From: Mycoplana azooxidifex
Lineage (GTDB): Bacteria > Pseudomonadota > Alphaproteobacteria > Rhizobiales > Rhizobiaceae
NCBI RefSeq assembly: GCF_014196765.1
Contig: NZ_JACIEE010000001.1
Span: 62,001 to 126,000 of the forward strand
DNA length: 64,000 bases
Reading direction: 5' to 3'
A model generated the notes under the pieces. That model was not told the origin of the DNA and did not search any database. It was given only the letters and a program-made list of their open reading frames with translations. A program made the position numbers and the translations under genes. Positions 58,937 to 64,000 of the stretch are shown here, one piece after another (the first letter of the stretch is position 1; every line of letters begins with the position of its first letter).

Positions 58937-59245
58937 TCAGTGAAAAATCACGATCTCGTCGGCCCGGGACATGTTCAGCGCGAAGCGCGCCTTCTCGTCC
59001 AGCATGTCCCTTTCGAGCGAGCCGTCGCTCATCAGCGCCACCTCGCGCTCGAGCCGCTTGCGCTCGGCAACGAGCACGTCGAGCTTGGCCTGCCGCGTGA
59101 CGCGCGTTCGCTCGAACGTCTCCATCGCCCGCAGGCCGAAGTCGCCATGGACGGAATGATAGCTGAAATAGGACAGAAAGGCGACGGTGATCGCCGGAAC
59201 GATGAACCGGCCGAGCCGGCGCTTCTTGTGATGCTTGGTCCACAT
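58937..59245 (-). CDS. FtsB/DivIC-like septum protein
   Basis: The 102-residue bitopic protein has a basic cytoplasmic start (MWTKHHKKRRLGR), one transmembrane helix (about 14-31) and a periplasmic coiled coil (LDVLVAERKRLEREVALM). It ends in the family-like segment LDEKARFALNMSRADEIVIF. It matches the FtsB/DivIC family that links FtsQ and FtsL in the divisome. The frame is open to 59431, but MWTKHH is the sensible start. Its position between eno and pdhA is conserved in rhizobia. Confidence 0.85.
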   Translation of the reverse strand: MWTKHHKKRRLGRFIVPAITVAFLSYFSYHSVHGDFGLRAMETFERTRVTRQAKLDVLVAERKRLEREVALMSDGSLERDMLDEKARFALNMSRADEIVIFH

Positions 59246-59346
59246 GGAAAAGTCCCGATACGCAGTACACAGGGACTCTAGCGCCGATCGGTTAACCGAG
59301 CGTTGACCATGATGGAATTGCGGAAGGATATACCTGTCGGGAGAGC

Positions 59347-59556
59347 GCCCCTCATCCGCCCTGCCGGGCACCATCTCCCGCACGCGGGGAGAAGGAAGCA
59401 TGTGGCGAGGCTGCGTCACCTCTCCAGCCATTCAGGGAATCGCGAGGACGCAAAGCGTGCCAAAGTTTTGAGATGATCGATGCAAAGGCCGCAACGTCGG
59501 CAGCTCATGCCGCGTCCCCTCTCCCCGCCTGCGGGGAGAGGGTTAGGGTGAGGGGC
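59347..59556. repeat. Intergenic repeat with GCCCCTCA/TGAGGGGC ends (copy 2)
   Basis: Same family as 52270-52406: termini GCCCCTCA and TGAGGGGC, a left block CTCATCCGCC...GGGGAGAAGG and a right block TCCCCTCTCCCCGC...GGGGAGAGGGTTAGGG. The centre is about 70 bp longer than in copy 1. It ends 31 bases after the eno stop. The rest of the 341-bp gap 59246-59586 shows no gene. Confidence 0.8.
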
Positions 59557-59586
59557 AATCGCCTCACCGGCAAATGGTCGGCCGTC

Positions 59587-61005
<1,419 letters not shown>

Positions 61006-61845
61006 TCAGCCCTTGGCGACGGCGTCGAAGGCGAGCAGCTTTTCCAGAAGCCGCGGCATGTCCTTCAGCGGCACCATGTTCGGCCCGTCCGAGGGCGCGT
61101 TATCCGGATCCTCATGCGTCTCGATGAAGACGCCAGCGACGCCGACGGCAACCGCCGCCCGCGCCAGCGTCTCCACGAACTCGCGCTGGCCGCCGGAGGA
61201 GCCGCCCTGCCCGCCCGGCTGCTGCACCGAATGCGTCGCGTCGAAAACGACCGGCGCGCCGAGCGAGGCCATGATCGGCAGCGAGCGCATGTCGGAGACG
61301 AGCGTATTGTAGCCAAAGGACGCGCCGCGTTCGCACAGCAGCACGTTCGGATTGCCGCTCTGGGTGAATTTCGAAAGCACGTTCTTCATGTCCCAGGGCG
61401 CCAGGAACTGGCCCTTCTTGACGTTGATCACGCGCCCGGTCTTGGCAGCGGCGACAAGGAGGTCGGTCTGGCGCGACAGGAAGGCCGGGATCTGCAGGAC
61501 GTCTACGGTCGGCGCCACCAGCCCGCACTGTTCCTCGGTATGGACGTCGGTCAGGACCGGGAAGCCAAACTCCTTCTTGAGATCGGAAAAGATCTCCATC
61601 GCCTTTTCCAGGCCGATGCCGCGCTTGCCGGAAATCGAGGTGCGGTTGGCCTTGTCATAGGACGACTTGTAGACAAGGCCCATGCCGAGCTTGCCGCACA
61701 GTTCCTTCAGCGTGCCGGCGATCATGAAGGCATGGTCGCGGCTCTCCATCTGGCAGGGACCGGCGATCAGCGTCAGCCGCTCCTTCTGCGAGAACGTGAC
61801 CTTGCCCTTGCCTTCCCCGGCGGTGACGACTGAATTGGTTTCCAT
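61006..61845 (-). CDS. kdsA: 3-deoxy-8-phosphooctulonate (KDO-8-P) synthase
   Basis: Makes the KDO sugar of lipopolysaccharide from PEP and arabinose-5-phosphate. The 279 residues include [18 protein letters not shown] (about 26-43), [24 protein letters not shown] and the active loop with [22 protein letters not shown] at 61857 is in frame, but GGAGA is placed for the ATG at 61845. It starts one base after the VOC gene stop, so the pair is co-transcribed. Confidence 0.97.
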   Translation of the reverse strand: METNSVVTAGEGKGKVTFSQKERLTLIAGPCQMESRDHAFMIAGTLKELCGKLGMGLVYKSSYDKANRTSISGKRGIGLEKAMEIFSDLKKEFGFPVLTDVHTEEQCGLVAPTVDVLQIPAFLSRQTDLLVAAAKTGRVINVKKGQFLAPWDMKNVLSKFTQSGNPNVLLCERGASFGYNTLVSDMRSLPIMASLGAPVVFDATHSVQQPGGQGGSSGGQREFVETLARAAVAVGVAGVFIETHEDPDNAPSDGPNMVPLKDMPRLLEKLLAFDAVAKG

Positions 61846-61846
61846 A

Positions 61847-62737
61847 TCATTCTCCAAAGACGAAAAGGGCGCCCTGCCCTGGCGCGGCCGGCACCAGCAG
61901 GCGACCGCCGCGCTCCATATATTCGATGGCGTTGTCTTCCAGATGCCTGCGGCAGCGACCGAGATCGGTCACCCGAAATACCACCGCCTCGCCCTTCAGC
62001 CCGCGATCGGTCGATGCCGGGTCGATGCCATAGAAGCCCTGCATCCCGGCGAAATTGAGCACGCTGATGCGGCCGCGTGGCGTATCCACGCTCATGCCGA
62101 AGGAATGGGCCTCGACCTCGCGCTCGTCCGCGGCTGTCTGCAGCAGATACTGAAAATCAGTCGGGTTCTGCTCCGACAGTACGACCTCGGACAGCGCGAC
62201 CGCGCCATTGGCATGCTGCCCCAGGGCCTTGCGGTCAGACGGCAGGGCGACGACACGCTGCGAGGAGAAGAAAAAGAAATCGGGCGCGCGCGCATCGGCG
62301 GCAAACGCGAGCCGGAAGCTGCCGGTGGCGCTGCTGCCGTCCGGCAGCAGCATATCGCGGGAAAATTCCAGCATCTCGCCACCCGACAGGCCCTCGGCGC
62401 GATAGCGGGCATCGTCGTCGCGCGCGTCGTCGGTCGCCATCGCAATCCCCGAGAAGCCGTCGGCGCCGCGGCGAAAGCGGAAGGCCTGGTCCCGTCCAAC
62501 AAAGACGTTGCCGGCCCGCGCTGCCGCCTCGCATTCCTCCCGGTTGGCGATCCCGAGCGGCTCCAGATAGCTGCCGTCACCGAGAAACACGCAGCAGTTT
62601 TCCGTCCCGAAGGGATGGCGCGCGTCGGCCGCGACGGTGAACCCCAGCATGGTCAGCCGCTGCCGTGCCGTTGCGATCTCGCAGACCGGCAGGATCAGGT
62701 GATCGATCGGACGCGCTGTCCTGGGCTTCGCACTCAT
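61847..62737 (-). CDS. VOC/glyoxalase-like domain protein
   Basis: The 296-residue protein is built from two vicinal-oxygen-chelate halves. The first starts [27 protein letters not shown] (about 9-35) with [20 protein letters not shown]. The second contains [19 protein letters not shown] and [29 protein letters not shown]. It fits the glyoxalase-like group often annotated only as VOC. Enzymatic activity is unknown. It leads the pair with kdsA. Confidence 0.85.
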   Translation of the reverse strand: MSAKPRTARPIDHLILPVCEIATARQRLTMLGFTVAADARHPFGTENCCVFLGDGSYLEPLGIANREECEAAARAGNVFVGRDQAFRFRRGADGFSGIAMATDDARDDDARYRAEGLSGGEMLEFSRDMLLPDGSSATGSFRLAFAADARAPDFFFFSSQRVVALPSDRKALGQHANGAVALSEVVLSEQNPTDFQYLLQTAADEREVEAHSFGMSVDTPRGRISVLNFAGMQGFYGIDPASTDRGLKGEAVVFRVTDLGRCRRHLEDNAIEYMERGGRLLVPAAPGQGALFVFGE

Positions 62738-63098
62738 GAAGGTGATCCGGGCTCATCCATTGGCCGTGCTTTGCCCTTTTTGAGACTGCATTGCAAGGGC
62801 GGCACGCGCGTGCATGCGCATGGGCGAAAAAGCTGCCGCTAAACTACCGTAACGTCAGGCTGCAGGACGGTTCCAACGGTTCAAAAAAAGCTGTTGATTA
62901 CCTCCGGTTGCCTCGATCCGTGCAGGATCCCGTTTTGACAATTTTACCGCGAACGTCTTACCTGCTCGCGAAAGCCCGGAAGCGGGCCGACCATGCGAAC
63001 ATGCTGAAATACGGAAGTAAATGCGCAATTCGGGGGCCCTGGGGCGGGGTGTCGGGTTGCAGGACAGTTTGACGTCGCCGAGGGGCTGAGGGATGGTC
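62738..63098. other. Divergent intergenic region between the VOC gene and the coiled-coil gene
   Basis: These 361 bp hold the promoters of two divergent genes. TTGACA at 62935-62940 is a perfect -35 hexamer on the plus strand, but no good -10 follows at 17-18 bases. A small hairpin GCCCG-GAAG-CGGGC lies near 62977. GAGGGG and GAGGG just before 63093 are ribosome-site candidates. No gene was seen. Confidence 0.45.
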
Positions 63099-64000
63099 AT
63101 GAACCTTTTTCGTCGTAGTGAGGACAGCGGCAGGCATGCCGGCAATCCCGCAACCAGGTACCTGCCTGACGGAATTGGGATTCCCATTTCTGCAGCGCCG
63201 TCCGTCGATCCGGTGGCGCCTGCCGCATCCGCCGATCCGCTCGACTTTGAGGCCTTCGGCCTGGCGCTCGAGGAAAACAAGCAATCCTCGGAGGAACTCG
63301 TCACGACGCTCGCCCTCGTGCAGGATCGCGTATCGACGCTCGTCACCGGCCACGCGCGCCTGCTTTCCGAAGTCGGCGGGCTGCGGTCCGAATGCAACCG
63401 GCTCGGTTCGCTTCTGGAACACGAGACCGGCACCCGCCGGAGGCTCGAACAGGACAACGGCCGGCTTGCTTCCGACAGCAAGGAGGTCCGTGCCAGCAAC
63501 GCACAGTTGCGCGTCGAGATCGACGCGATCCGGCAGGAGTTCGTCAAGCTCCAGGCGCTGCATGGGGTGACCTGCGAGGAACTCTCCATCGTGGAGATGC
63601 GACTGGCCGACGCCGAACGCGAGATGTCCGACAGAAGCGGCCAGTTCGACGAGGCGAACGCGCTGATGAAGCGCACGCAGAGGGAGCTGGAGGTCCGCAG
63701 CCGCGAACTCTCCGCACTGCGGGAGAAGCTCGACGTCGAATCGACAGCCCACCAACTGCTGATCGAGACCTCGCGCCGGGAGACCGCCGCGCAGGCGCGC
63801 GAGATCACGCGCGTCAACGAGGAAAAGAGCCAGCTGAAAAACACGCTGACCCAGCAGGAAACTCTCGTTCGCAGCCTGCAGGCAAGCGTCACCGGCCTCC
63901 GCCAGGAGATCACCGTCCTCGAGGAAAAGAACCGCAACCTCGAGGAGGAACTGGAGGGCGTCCAGAACGCAACCGCGCTGCAGATTGCCCATATGAACAC
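63099..64000 (+). CDS. Long coiled-coil protein of unknown function (5' part only)
   Basis: Starts MNLFRRSEDSGRHAGN at 63099, or six bases earlier at ATG 63093; both have a G-rich ribosome site. A Pro/Ala-rich head (about residues 1-45, including RYLPDGIGIPIS) is followed by uninterrupted charged helix to the window edge. Repeated Leu/Glu/Arg heptads (LRSECNRLGSLLEHETGTRR, LEEKNRNLEEELEGV) show a long coiled coil. There is no signal peptide or transmembrane segment. I do not recognise the family. A scaffolding or cytoskeletal role is possible but unproven. Confidence 0.75.
   Translation, partial: MNLFRRSEDSGRHAGNPATRYLPDGIGIPISAAPSVDPVAPAASADPLDFEAFGLALEENKQSSEELVTTLALVQDRVSTLVTGHARLLSEVGGLRSECNRLGSLLEHETGTRRRLEQDNGRLASDSKEVRASNAQLRVEIDAIRQEFVKLQALHGVTCEELSIVEMRLADAEREMSDRSGQFDEANALMKRTQRELEVRSRELSALREKLDVESTAHQLLIETSRRETAAQAREITRVNEEKSQLKNTLTQQETLVRSLQASVTGLRQEITVLEEKNRNLEEELEGVQNATALQIAHMN

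Overview
The window is a stretch of core chromosome from an alphaproteobacterium of the Rhizobiaceae (Rhizobium/Ensifer/Shinella-like; the genus cannot be fixed from sequence reading alone). The evidence is the high GC content, an NtrBC plus NtrYX pair downstream of dusB (nifR3), fused IspD-IspF, a PII-GSI operon, lipoyl domains on both PdhB and PdhC, and three copies of the rhizobial RIME1 intergenic element, two of them exactly 108 bp. No rRNA, tRNA, CRISPR array, prophage, insertion sequence or plasmid gene was seen.

Layout. 1-4.7 kb: the 5' part of nnr, then the divergent glnB-glnA operon behind a nitrogen-regulated promoter region, hspQ behind a heat-shock-like promoter, and an IalB-family secreted protein. 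4.9-15.2 kb: a peptide-binding protein, a FrnE-type DsbA protein, mfd-sdhE, recG, a DUF502 membrane protein and a GNAT acetyltransferase. 15.2-20.3 kb: glmS, glmU and a Na/phosphate cotransporter. 20.7-26.2 kb: a five-gene run ppiD-like, trpD, trpC, moaC, moeA. 26.2-28.8 kb: a 686-bp stretch with no convincing gene, then a serralysin-like RTX metalloprotease, the only clearly accessory gene.

28.9-37.2 kb: fpr, the siroheme-dependent reductase cluster (cysG, DUF2849, cysI, DUF934), a nucleoside deaminase, mazG, hflX and hfq. 37.4-46.3 kb: trkA and the regulators ntrX, ntrY, ntrC, ntrB with dusB. 46.4-50.4 kb: ispDF, cinA, a 54-residue membrane protein, a RatA/Coq10 protein and a PLP decarboxylase. 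50.7-58.8 kb: lipA, lpdA and pdhC-pdhB-pdhA, so lipoate synthesis and all pyruvate dehydrogenase subunits lie within 8 kb. 58.9-64 kb: an FtsB/DivIC-like protein, eno, kdsA, a VOC protein and the start of a long coiled-coil protein that runs off the window.

Functional links. The ntrB-ntrC pair encodes the regulator whose probable binding sites and sigma-54 elements precede glnB about 41 kb away. cysG makes the siroheme used by CysI, and Fpr may supply electrons. lipA modifies lipoyl domains carried by PdhB and PdhC, which LpdA reoxidises. I found no clear new multi-gene system. The points most worth checking are the RTX protease with an internal 88-residue duplication at a locus where many relatives carry lexA, a probable non-canonical hflX start, NtrX without a GAFTGA loop, a RIME1 element that supplies two stop codons, and palindromic elements upstream of pdhA and downstream of lpdA and eno.
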